Assembly: GCA_021414185.1 (NCBI GenBank)
Contig: JAIOOZ010000340.1
Location: 1 to 24,862 of the forward strand
Origin: Betaproteobacteria bacterium
GTDB lineage: Bacteria; Pseudomonadota; Gammaproteobacteria; Burkholderiales; SG8-41
DNA: 24,862 nucleotides
Reading direction: 5' to 3'
Shown here: piece after piece, positions 1-8,279 of the stretch
How positions within the stretch are numbered: the first letter of the stretch is position 1
Layout: the number at the start of each line of letters is the position of its first letter
The notes under the pieces: model-generated
Told to the model about the DNA's origin: nothing
Database searches by the model: none
Seen by the model: the letters and a program-made list of their open reading frames with translations, nothing else
Made by a program: the position numbers and the translations under genes

Positions 1-1705
1 TGCCGGTGCGTTCGCGATAGTCGAGCCCGGCCAGCACGGCGAGCAGCGCGAACTGGCCGCCCAGGATGTCGGAGATCGAAATGCCCACCTTCTAGGGTGT
101 ATCGTCCTGGCGCGTCAGGTCCATCACGCCCGCCATGCCCTGGATGGTCGAATCCATCGCGGGGCGCCCCGCCAGGGGCGAGCCGGCGCCGAAACCCGAG
201 ACCGAGCAGTAGACCAGCGCCGGATTGATCGCTGCAATCGGCGTCGGGCCGAAACCAAACCGTTCGAGCGCGCCGGGCTTCATGTTTTCGACGAACACAT
301 CTGCTTTCGCCAGCAGTTGCGTGAACAGCGCTTTTCCCGCCGCGGTCTGCAGGTCGACAGCGACGCAACGCTTGTCGCTGTTGCTCAGCGTGCAGAAGTA
401 GCTTTGCCCGTCGACATGCGGTGGCGATGCACGCGACAGTTCGCCCGCTGGTGGCTCGAGCTTGACCACGTAAGCGCCAAGGGCCCCAAGATTGCGCGCT
501 GCCAAGGGTGCCGTAGTGTAGCTTCCCATCTCAAGCACGCGAATTCCGGCGAGCACGCCGCTGCCAGGCATTGCGTGCGACGGTGTTGTGGCTCGCGGTG
601 CATTGCGCGGCGGCTTCGCCTTCACGCCGGCCTTTGACACTCCGGCATCCGGAATATGCGCCGGCGCCTGACCGCAGGCGCTGGAACCTCGTATCAGCGG
701 GCCGGGAATCGCAATTTCCTCACCTGACGCCGGGTCGCGCAATCGCGCAAACGCTCCGCGCGCCTGCAGATTGGCATCCGCCAGCAATTCTTCTATCTTG
801 TAGACCGGTCCGCACGGCACACCCGCGGCGGTGAATTTTTCCACGCACTCATTGACTGCGTGGTCCCGTATCCACGGCAGCACAGTGGCATCCACCTCGT
901 CGGCGAATTTCACGCGGCCGGGCATGGTCGTGAAACGTGCATCCTGCACGAGGTCGCGGCGTCCGATTACGCCGCACACGCGCTTCCACATCTCGTTCGA
1001 AGCGGAGCACAACAACACCCACCCGTCCTGCGCGGGATAGGCATTCCACGGCGACATCGAAGGATGACGGTTGCCCATGCGTTGAGGCGCGGCACCGGCG
1101 AAATGGCCGGGCAGGAACGTGCTCAACATGCTTACTGCGGTATCGAACATCGCGACATCCACGCGCTGCGGCACTGTGATTGTCTTTTTCCCGTGCAACC
1201 CGCACAAAACCCCGGCGGCGGCGAACACGGCAGCGCCGCACTCGGTGATCGGCACCTGCGTCGCGGTCGGCGGCCCGTCCGCGGAACCGGTGGTGTCCAT
1301 CAGGCCCGCCATCGCCTGCATCATCGTGTCCGTATAACTTTCGCCGCTGCACGGGCCGCTATGCCCGAATGCCGTGATATCGCAAACGATGGGCACTGCA
1401 TCGAGCAGGTACTTGCACGTCGCCGGCAGCGGCGCGTCCCGGTCCGACGAGATCAGCACGACATCGGCGTTCGCGAGCAAGTTCGCAAGGCGTGCAGTTT
1501 CGCGCACGTCGCCGAAATCGAGAGGCAGGATTTGCTTGCCCGCGGCGAGCAGTGGCCGGTGGGCCCATTTCGATTCGCGCGCGGGCGCGCCCCGCTCTAC
1601 GACGACTACATCCGCGCCCAGCCGCTGCAGCAGGCCGCCGCACAAGCCGACGGCGAGACGATCGCCGAGTTCAACGACCGACACGTTGTCGAGAAATGTA
1701 TCCAT
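1..1705 (-). pseudogene. Two-domain CaiB/BaiF (family III) CoA-transferase, interrupted by an in-frame TAG and running off the window
   Basis: Family III CoA-transferases move CoA between carboxylic acids through an aspartyl-CoA thioester. The 537-codon open part holds a complete first domain (about residues 5-345), a linker rich in Pro, Ala and Lys, and the beginning of a second CaiB domain from about residue 384 (VLAGIRVLEMGSYTTAPLAA). Asp188 in MFDTAV sits where the catalytic Asp of formyl-CoA transferase is expected. A TAG at 92-94 stops the frame, yet the same frame continues without a gap into KVGISISDILGG, the normal family sequence after the LTxxxDTP segment. One sense codon therefore seems to have become TAG. 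The second domain's own catalytic Asp would lie beyond the stop and beyond the window. The start ATG at 1705 is 19 bases after the acyl-CoA dehydrogenase stop, so the two are probably co-transcribed. The remainder of the gene is outside the window. Confidence 0.85.
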
Positions 1706-1724
1706 CGTTCAGCCGGGCCCTGCT

Positions 1725-2897
1725 TCAGCGCGCGGCCGGCGCATCCCTGAACGCGCCGACGCCGGTCAATTCGCGGCCGTGGATCAATGCGAGCAGTTCG
1801 TTGGTGCCGTCCGGAATGGACAGCATCCGCGCATCGCGGTACATGCGCTCCAGCCTGGCCTCGCGCGCAAGTCCCAGCGCGCCAAGAATGTTCATCGCTT
1901 CCCACACCACCTGCTCGCACGAGTTCTGCGCGTGGCGTTTGGCCATCGCCGATGCGCCGTCCGCTGGCGCCCCGCGGTCTATGGTGGCGAGCGCGTGATA
2001 GCACAGCAGGCGGCTGGACATCACCGCGGTCGCCATATCGGACAGGTTTTTCTGGACGAGCTGGTGTCCGGCGATCGCCTTGCCGAAGGCCTTTCTGAGC
2101 TTGGCGTAATCAAGCGCCAGGTCGAGCGCCGACTGCGCGAGATGCACCGCCTGCAATCCGACGAGCGGCCGGTTGACTGCCCAGCTCTTCTTCAGGATCG
2201 CGGTGCCGCCCTCGGGCGACTCGATAAGGTTCTCCGCCGGGATCTCGCAGCCGTCGAACAGCGCTTCGCCCAGATAGCCTTGCTGCAGCCCGATGGTTTC
2301 AATCTCGCGGGTCTCAAATGCGGCCATGCCCCTTTCGACCACCGCCTTGATTACGGACGGCTTGCCATTGGGCTCGCGCGCATCGAGGCAGGTAACGATC
2401 ATGACGTCGCAGACGGACGCATTGGTGATCCACATCTTGCGTCCATGCAGACGCAGTTTCGCGCCGTCGCGCACCAGGCGCGTCTTGATTCCGCGCGGAT
2501 CGGATCCGGTTTCGGGTTCCGTCGATCCCGTGCAGCCGATTTTGCGCCCGGCAATCAGGTCCGGCAGGAAACGCGATTTTTGCGCGGGCGAGCATTCCGC
2601 GTACAGCCTGCCGATGCAGCCTTCGTGCGACAGCAGGTTCATGCCGACCTGCGGCGGCAACTGCTCGAAAATGATGCCGTAATCGAGCATGCTGATGCCG
2701 GCGCCGCCCGCTTCTTCCGGAATTCGCGGCGCCGTCAGGCGCAGCGGCGCCAATATCTGCAGGATCTGCAGAAAAGCGTTTTTGGGCAACGCATGTCGCG
2801 CATCATGGCGCTCGAGAATCGGTGTCAGCTCGCGCTCCACCACGCGCCGCGCGGTATCGCGCATCGTGAGCTGCTCGGGCGTGAGTTCAAAATCCAT
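1725..2897 (-). CDS. Acyl-CoA dehydrogenase with Asp at the usual catalytic Glu position
   Basis: FAD-dependent acyl-CoA dehydrogenase of 390 residues, normal for the family. It should oxidise an acyl-CoA at C2-C3 and pass electrons to ETF. The N-terminal helical domain starts at MDFELTPEQ, and the middle beta domain has CTGSTEPETGSD (about 132-143) and the WITN motif. The C-terminal helical domain ends with IPDGTNELLALIHGRELTG. This tail resembles glutaryl-CoA dehydrogenases, where the motif is YEGT and its Glu is the base that removes the alpha proton; here that position is Asp363. Asp is the base in the related nitroalkane oxidases, so activity is possible but the substrate is uncertain. 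The gene lies between a Bug binding protein and a CoA-transferase, which suggests that an imported acid is activated to its CoA ester and then desaturated. Confidence 0.92.
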   Translation of the reverse strand: MDFELTPEQLTMRDTARRVVERELTPILERHDARHALPKNAFLQILQILAPLRLTAPRIPEEAGGAGISMLDYGIIFEQLPPQVGMNLLSHEGCIGRLYAECSPAQKSRFLPDLIAGRKIGCTGSTEPETGSDPRGIKTRLVRDGAKLRLHGRKMWITNASVCDVMIVTCLDAREPNGKPSVIKAVVERGMAAFETREIETIGLQQGYLGEALFDGCEIPAENLIESPEGGTAILKKSWAVNRPLVGLQAVHLAQSALDLALDYAKLRKAFGKAIAGHQLVQKNLSDMATAVMSSRLLCYHALATIDRGAPADGASAMAKRHAQNSCEQVVWEAMNILGALGLAREARLERMYRDARMLSIPDGTNELLALIHGRELTGVGAFRDAPAAR

Positions 2898-2950
2898 GGA
2901 TTATTGCCGTTCGGTGGATGTCGCGTTTTCGCGCAACACGCCAGCGGTTG

Positions 2951-3832
2951 CTACTGGTCGAGCTGGACGTTGGCCGCTTTCGCGACTTTCGACCAGCGCG
3001 CCATCTCCGCGCGCATGTAAGCCGCGAACTGCTGCGGCGTCGAAGACATCGGTTCCATGCCGCCACCGGCGAGCCGGTCGCGGTACTCCGTGCTGGCGAC
3101 GATTTTCGACAAATCCGCGCTGAGCCGTGCTATCACGGCCTTCGGCGTATGCAGCGGTGCCACCAGCCCGCACCACGAGGCCGATTCCACTCCCGGCAGC
3201 CCCGCTTCCGCAAATGTCGGAATTTCCGGCACCAGCGCGGAACGCTGCGCGCCCGCCACCGCCAGGGCTCGCAGCCTGCCCGACTTCATGTGCACCAGCA
3301 CCGGTGCAAGGTCATTGACCATCATGTCGTGCTCGCCCGCGAGATGCACAACTCCGCCGGTGCCGGACGACGCAAAAGTCATCTTGCCCGGCTGCTTTTT
3401 CGCCAGCGCGATCAGGTCCCGCACCGAGGTCGCGCTGATGGCGGAATTGATGACCAGCACGTGCACCCCCTTTGCCACCAGCGAGATGAGCTCAAAATCC
3501 TTCAGCACGTCGTACGGCAAACGCTTGTATACCGAAGGATTCACCGCCAAAGTGCTCGCAGAACCAAAGTACAGGGTGTAGCCGTCGGGGTTCGCCTTGG
3601 CGGAGATTTCAGTCGCGATTATCCCCGCGGCGCCGGTACGGTTGTCGACGATTATCTGGCGACCCAGCGACTCGGTCAGACCTGCCGCCACGATCCGGCC
3701 GGCAACGTCGGTCGAGCCGCCGACCGCGAACGGAATCAGCATGCGTATCGGCCGCTCCGGGTACCCTTCGGCGCCCGCGGGGGCCGCGAGCAAGCAACCC
3801 AAAATCGGCAAAAACGAAAAGTGTCTGAACAT
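2951..3832 (-). CDS. Bug/TctC-type periplasmic binding protein with an internal in-frame deletion
   Basis: Periplasmic solute-binding protein of the Bug family (substrate-binding partner of tripartite tricarboxylate transporters). A signal peptide (MFRHFSFLPILGCLLAAPAGA) is followed by YPERPIRMLIPFAVGGSTD and IVDNRTGAAG, the usual ligand-pocket segments. The protein has 293 residues, against 328 and 332 for the two other Bug proteins nearby. The shortfall is mainly internal: after HLAGE (residue 167) it goes straight to HDMMVNDLAPV, whereas the others have about 29 further residues (LFK...HVPF.GAGPA...GGQ) at this point. That segment contributes to the ligand-binding cleft, so the product is probably defective although the frame is intact. 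There is a gap of 53 bases to the acyl-CoA dehydrogenase. No tctA or tctB membrane genes are nearby. Confidence 0.88.
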   Translation of the reverse strand: MFRHFSFLPILGCLLAAPAGAEGYPERPIRMLIPFAVGGSTDVAGRIVAAGLTESLGRQIIVDNRTGAAGIIATEISAKANPDGYTLYFGSASTLAVNPSVYKRLPYDVLKDFELISLVAKGVHVLVINSAISATSVRDLIALAKKQPGKMTFASSGTGGVVHLAGEHDMMVNDLAPVLVHMKSGRLRALAVAGAQRSALVPEIPTFAEAGLPGVESASWCGLVAPLHTPKAVIARLSADLSKIVASTEYRDRLAGGGMEPMSSTPQQFAAYMRAEMARWSKVAKAANVQLDQ

Positions 3833-3913
3833 CTTTTGCTCCGTCTTCTGAAATGGCTGAAGTGTCGAACCAGGATGGCGTGGAGAATATCGATAAGCGT
3901 TGCGGAGCGACGA

Positions 3914-5119
3914 TCAGCGGCTGAATACTTCTTTGGTCAGCTGGATGACGCGCTCGACGTCGTCCATGTTGTTATAGGCATGGAACGAGAAGCGCAGCAC
4001 GCCGCGGCGCATCGACAGCTTGACCTTGTTGGCCGAGAGGTGCGCGTAAAGCTTGTTCATTTTCTCGTCGCTGCTGGCTTTGTCGCCGCCCGAACCGTAG
4101 CTGCCCACCGTCACGATTTCGCCGATATGCGGCCCCGGCTTGCCACCGCAAACCGGCAAGCCCAACTCGAGGAACCTGTTGCCGAGCGTATGCGCGAGAT
4201 TGACCGCGTGCGCTTCGATGTTCTTGGTGCCGAGCTTGAGCAGAAGCTCGAGCGAGGCATGGGCAGCGCACACGCCGGCAAAATTGTAATTGCCGAGATC
4301 GAAACGGCGCGCAGCCGGCATGAACTTGAACGAGCGCTCGCCGACGTCGGATTCATGCGCGTCGGCCTTGCCCATGTCGATGCCGAAACGCGCCACGTAC
4401 GGAGGATGCATTTTTTCGGCGAGCGGCCGCCGCACGTATAAATATCCCATGCCGTAGAGCGCGAGCAGGCCCTTCTGCGTCGAGACTGCCAACGCATCGA
4501 TGTTGGATGCCTTGACGTCGGTGTGCAGCACCCCCACCGATTGCGCGCCGTCCACCAGAAACAGCACGCCGCGCTCGCGGCAGGCGCGGCCCAGTTTGTC
4601 GATGTCGGTGCGGAAACCCGGCGAGAACGACACGCTCGACACCGTCAGGATGCGGGTTCGCTTGTCGATGGCCGCGATCATCTCGTCGACCGGCATGTAG
4701 CCGTTACGATGGTCGATGAAACGCGTCTCGACGCCGAAACGCTGCAGGTTGAGCCACAGGTAGATGTTGTTCGGATGCTCGAGCTGCGGGCAGACGATGA
4801 CGTTGTCGCCGCTCTTCCAGTCGAGCGAGGAAGCGACAATATTGAGGCCTTCCGAGATATTTTTCGTGTAAGTGATCTCGTCGGGATCGGCGTTGATGAG
4901 TTGGGCAAACCGGTTGCGCGCCTCTTCGGTCGTTGCAAACAAACGATCCTTGTCCACTCTCCCGCGCATCGCATCATCGAGATGGGCCTCGATCGCCGCG
5001 CGGACTTCTGTCGACAGCAAACCGCGGCCGCCCAAATCGAGGTAAGTGCAATCCTTCATGCCCGGGAAATGACTGCGCGCCGCGGCCATCGAGGTCGTTT
5101 GTGCGTTTACGGTATCCAT
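3914..5119 (-). CDS. Class V PLP-dependent aminotransferase, isopenicillin-N-epimerase/cysteine-desulfurase-like fold
   Basis: PLP enzyme of 401 residues. Visible cofactor residues are Asp190 and Gln193 in VDGAQSVG and the Schiff-base Lys216 in STQKGLLALYGMGYLY. The sequence begins its fold at YLDLGGRGLLST, and TYTKNISEGLN (about 83-93) is the usual phosphate-binding region. The C-terminal RRGVLRFSFHAYNN is typical of class V enzymes. I do not see the Cys-containing loop of SufS-type desulfurases, so a role in amino-acid transamination, lyase or epimerase chemistry is more likely than sulfur mobilisation. It sits between two Bug genes on the same strand, with 60 bases to the gene upstream and about 80 to the gene downstream. 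The exact substrate is unknown. Confidence 0.9.
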   Translation of the reverse strand: MDTVNAQTTSMAAARSHFPGMKDCTYLDLGGRGLLSTEVRAAIEAHLDDAMRGRVDKDRLFATTEEARNRFAQLINADPDEITYTKNISEGLNIVASSLDWKSGDNVIVCPQLEHPNNIYLWLNLQRFGVETRFIDHRNGYMPVDEMIAAIDKRTRILTVSSVSFSPGFRTDIDKLGRACRERGVLFLVDGAQSVGVLHTDVKASNIDALAVSTQKGLLALYGMGYLYVRRPLAEKMHPPYVARFGIDMGKADAHESDVGERSFKFMPAARRFDLGNYNFAGVCAAHASLELLLKLGTKNIEAHAVNLAHTLGNRFLELGLPVCGGKPGPHIGEIVTVGSYGSGGDKASSDEKMNKLYAHLSANKVKLSMRRGVLRFSFHAYNNMDDVERVIQLTKEVFSR

Positions 5120-5179
5120 ATTGAGCGTCTCTCGGAATGTTGATGAATGAAAAACAGGTTTTGCGGGGTCAGGAAAGCT

Positions 5180-6178
5180 CTATTCTGCCCGGATTCCCGC
5201 GTCCTTGACGATCTTGCTCCATTTGCCGACCTGAAACTTGATCACTTCGGCAAATTCCTGCGGCGTATTGCCGACCGGCACGAATCCCAGGTCGATAAGC
5301 CGCTTGCGCACGTCGGGCGCGTTGATGATCTTGACGATTTCGATGTTGAGCCGGTTGACGATGGCCGGCGGCGTGCCTGCCGGGGCAAGTATGCCCTGCA
5401 GATGATCGGACTCGACCGCCGGGAATCCCGCTTCGATGAAAGTCGGCACATCCGGCGCTGCCGGCGAGCGCTTGTTGCTCGTAATAGCGAGGGTACGCAG
5501 CGTTCCCGCATTCGCATGCGGCAGCACCGCGGGCAATGAAGCGAAAGCAAGTTGGACCTGCCCGCCAAGCACCGCAATGACAGCCGGGCCCGCACCGCTG
5601 AATGGAACGTGCGCGACATCTACGCCCGCCGCCAGCTTGAACAACTCGCCCGCGAGATGCTGCGCGCTGCCGGAACCCGGAGACGCGTAATTGAATTTGC
5701 CGGGGCTGCTTTTGATCAGCGCGACGAGTTCCTTGACGGTCTTCGCATTGATGGACGGATGCTCGACCAGCAGACTGGGCGCGCTGGCGATATAGGTGAC
5801 CGGCGCAAAATCCTTGAGCGGATCGTACGGCACCTGCGCGTAGAGGCTGGGGTTGACGACGAAATTGCTGCTGACAATGATCAGCACGTGGCCGTCGGGC
5901 GTCGATTTCGCCGCCACGCCCATCGCGATGTTGCCGCCGGCGCCGGCGCGATTGTCTATGACGATCTGCTGGCCGAGGCTTTCGGCCAGGCGGACGGAAA
6001 TAATACGGGCCAACGCATCGGTCGAACCGCCCGGCGGCACCGGCACGATCAGGCGGATCGGACGCGCGGGATACGCGGTCGCCGTTTGCGCCGATGCGGA
6101 CAACGGAAACAACGCCGCTGCCGCGAGGGCAAAGACAAACCTCAGCATTCTGCGTCTATCTGCCAGTTCATTCGCCAT
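5180..6178 (-). CDS. Bug/TctC-type periplasmic binding protein (middle copy)
   Basis: Full-length Bug family receptor of 332 residues, exported by an N-terminal signal (MLRFVFALAAAALFPLSASAQ after a short charged leader). YPARPIRLIVPVPPGGSTD, VIDNRAGAGGNIAMG and HVPFSGAGPAVIAVLGGQV mark the two lobes and ligand pocket. The ATG at 6178 overlaps the end of the racemase-like gene by 11 bases and is preceded by a GAGG ribosome site about seven bases away, so I prefer it to the internal Met 10 codons later. It is the nearest relative of the Bug at 7264-8250: VKELVAL.K.SPGKFNYAS and PYD..KDFAP occur in both, so a local duplication is likely. It probably binds a carboxylate and may use a membrane partner encoded elsewhere, or act as a sensor. 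Confidence 0.93.
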   Translation of the reverse strand: MANELADRRRMLRFVFALAAAALFPLSASAQTATAYPARPIRLIVPVPPGGSTDALARIISVRLAESLGQQIVIDNRAGAGGNIAMGVAAKSTPDGHVLIIVSSNFVVNPSLYAQVPYDPLKDFAPVTYIASAPSLLVEHPSINAKTVKELVALIKSSPGKFNYASPGSGSAQHLAGELFKLAAGVDVAHVPFSGAGPAVIAVLGGQVQLAFASLPAVLPHANAGTLRTLAITSNKRSPAAPDVPTFIEAGFPAVESDHLQGILAPAGTPPAIVNRLNIEIVKIINAPDVRKRLIDLGFVPVGNTPQEFAEVIKFQVGKWSKIVKDAGIRAE

Positions 6179-7267
6179 GATAGATCCTCGGAATGGAAAG
6201 CCTCACTTCAAGTGCCAGGTCCGGCACGCGCGACGCGCCCTGCTTCTTCACCACTTCTTCCGGGCTGATTTTCTGACCGCCTTGCGTGCCTATGATCACC
6301 ACTTCGTCGCCGACAACCGCGCCCGGGACTTTGCTGAGATCCACGCGCGTGTATTCGAGTGATGGCGCAGCCAGTATCGGCACGCGGACGCCGCGCACCA
6401 GCACCTCGCCGCAGTGCAGGCGATGCATGCCGTCGCTGTAGCCGATGGGAATGACGCCCAGACGCATGCCGGGCACAATTTTGAATGGCGCCTCGTCGAG
6501 GAATTCCGTGCGCGAAACATTTCTGACCTGGATCAACTGGCTCTTCAGCGCGTGAAACGGCTGGTAATCGTCCGGTGAATCCGTCGGACCGAGCGCCGAA
6601 AAAAGCGCCGCACCCGGATCGACGGCATTCAGCGCCATCGACGTGCCCGCGAAGCGCAACACTTTGGAACTGGCCACCACTTTGAGCGGCACCTTGATGC
6701 CGGCACGCTCCAGCGCTTCGCTGGCAGCGACGAAGCGGCGAAACTGCCACGCGAGCGCTTCTTCCGCGTTGCCTTTCGCCGGCACGTTGGGATGCGCGTT
6801 CAGAACGTGCATGCGCAAATGCGGGCATGCCGTGATCGACTTGATGAATTTGACCGCGTCTTCGGCGATGACGCCGATGCGCTCCGGCCCGACTTCGAGT
6901 TTGACCGCGACTTTGATTTCCTTGCGCGCATGACGCACGAACGCCGCCACCATCTCTTCGGTGGTCAGAGTTGGTATCAGGTCGTAATTCTCCGCGGCCC
7001 GGACCATGTCTTCGCTCGGCGCGCTGCCGGCGTAAACCATGATGGGAACGCGTATCCCGGCGAAATCGCATCAGCACCGGCGCCGACGACCGTTTTCGCC
7101 GCGGGCAGAAGTCCATAACCATACGCATTGGCCTTCAGCGTGGCGAAAAAATGAATCGATGGGCCTATGGTCTTGCGCACGTTCTGCACGCAGCGCGCGA
7201 TCGCCTTGAGGTCGATCTCGAAGCGGTTGGGACGGACCAGGCTCATGGCGTCCAGTCCGCTACTCAT
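6168..7267 (-). pseudogene. Alanine-racemase-like PLP enzyme, broken by a frameshifting deletion
   Basis: Fold-type III PLP racemase split over two frames. The N-terminal part (7267 to about 7060) has FEIDLKAIARCV and LKANAYGYG, with the PLP lysine. The C-terminal part has AGIRVPIMVYAGSAP, KLEVGPERIGV (equivalents of the Lys and Arg of the alanine racemase active site) and VIPIGYSDGMHRL. The frame breaks at about 7055-7065: ADAIS is followed almost at once, in another frame, by AGIRVPIM. Alanine racemases have about 12 residues there (a D..A..LR helix), so roughly 37 bases seem lost. The ATG at 7267 overlaps the stop of the preceding Bug as ATGA. By eye, the region holding the second catalytic Tyr reads EAPFKIVPG with Phe, so even the intact ancestor may not have been a standard alanine racemase. 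Low stringency applies to that last point. Confidence 0.85.
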
Positions 7268-8250
7268 AATTTGATCCCCGCCTGCTTGATGAACTTGCTC
7301 CACTTCGCAAGTTCAGCCGCGATCTGCTTCGCGAACTGGTCCGGCGAACTGCCGACCGCTTCGAAGCCCAGGCCATCGAGGCGCTTTTTGACTTCCTGGC
7401 CTTGCAGCATTTTCAGCATCTCGGCGTTCATGCGATTGATGATGGGCCGCGGCGTGCCGCCCGGCATCACCAGGCCCTGCCAGAAATCGACTTCGAATCC
7501 CGGATACCCGGATTCGTCGAACGTCGGTACGTCGGGAATCGCCACCGCGCGCTTCATCGTCGTCACCGCAATCGCGCGCAGGGTCCCGTTGGCAATCTGT
7601 CCGCGCACCGCAGGCAACGATGAGAAGCCCATTTGCACCTGCGCGCCGAGCACCGCGATGACTGCCGGGCCGGCGCCGTTGAAAGGAATATGCGAAACGT
7701 CGAGCCCGGCCGTCGTTTTGAACAACTCACCCGCCAGATGCTGGCCGGTGCCCGCGCCCGAAGACGCGTAATTGAATTTGCCGGGCGACGCTTTGACCAG
7801 CGCCACGAGTTCTTTCACCGATTTAGCGGCAACCGAAGGATGCACGACCAGCACGGTCGAAGCGCTGGCGATATTGGTGATCGGCGCGAAATCCTTGATC
7901 GCGTCGTACGGTATCTGGTCGTAGAGGCTGGGGTTGACGACAAACGCGCTGCTCGCGATCGACATCACGTTGCCGTCGGGCGTCGCCTTGGCGACTATGC
8001 CCATGCCGATGTTGCCGCCCGCACCCGGCCGGTTGTCGACGATGACCTGCCGTTTGAGCGACTCAATCAGGTGTTGCGCGATGATGCGGGCGAGCACGTC
8101 GGACGCGCCGCCCGGCGCAAACGGCACGATCAGCCGGATCGGACGCTCGTCGGGCTTGGCCGTATTGTCGGCCGCCAACGCGCCAGTTGCCGCAGGCAGT
8201 ACAAACAGCGCTGCCATCCAGCGGAATTTTTGCAGCATTGTCGACTTCAT
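7264..8250 (-). CDS. Bug/TctC-type periplasmic binding protein (hyuB-proximal copy)
   Basis: Complete Bug family receptor of 328 residues with a signal peptide (basic start MKSTMLQKFRWM, hydrophobic core ALFVLPAATGALA). It has ERPIRLIVPFAPGGASD, IVDNRPGAGGNIGMG and HIPFNGAGPAVIAVLGAQV, the normal ligand-pocket elements. The ATG at 8250 follows a strong AAAGGGGG ribosome site and lies 29 bases after the hyuB stop with no terminator between, so it is probably co-transcribed with hyuAB. Its stop overlaps the racemase start (ATGA), indicating translational coupling. No TctA/TctB membrane component is present, so it is an orphan receptor in this window. It probably captures the hydantoinase substrate or a related acid; that link is inferred from position only. 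Confidence 0.94.
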   Translation of the reverse strand: MKSTMLQKFRWMAALFVLPAATGALAADNTAKPDERPIRLIVPFAPGGASDVLARIIAQHLIESLKRQVIVDNRPGAGGNIGMGIVAKATPDGNVMSIASSAFVVNPSLYDQIPYDAIKDFAPITNIASASTVLVVHPSVAAKSVKELVALVKASPGKFNYASSGAGTGQHLAGELFKTTAGLDVSHIPFNGAGPAVIAVLGAQVQMGFSSLPAVRGQIANGTLRAIAVTTMKRAVAIPDVPTFDESGYPGFEVDFWQGLVMPGGTPRPIINRMNAEMLKMLQGQEVKKRLDGLGFEAVGSSPDQFAKQIAAELAKWSKFIKQAGIKL

Positions 8251-8279
8251 CTGTTGCCCCCTTTATAGGATCAAAGACG

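Noticed and set aside
92..94. Pyrrolysine or reassigned TAG in the CoA-transferase
   Set aside because: Several intact genes here use TAG as their normal stop, and no pyrrolysine genes are seen. Mutation or error is simpler.
1374..3020. Long plus-strand open frame of 548 codons opposite the CoA-transferase and acyl-CoA dehydrogenase
   Set aside because: It is Arg/Ala/His-rich with no recognisable motif, and lies antisense to genes with clear catalytic motifs. Such mirror frames are common in GC-rich DNA.
3914..5119. SufS/IscS cysteine desulfurase
   Set aside because: The PLP residues fit class V enzymes, but the catalytic Cys loop near the C-terminus is not visible and no Fe-S genes are nearby.
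7055..7065. Programmed ribosomal frameshift in the racemase-like gene
   Set aside because: No slippery heptamer or following structure stands out, and about 12 conserved residues are missing at the junction, which frameshifting alone cannot explain.
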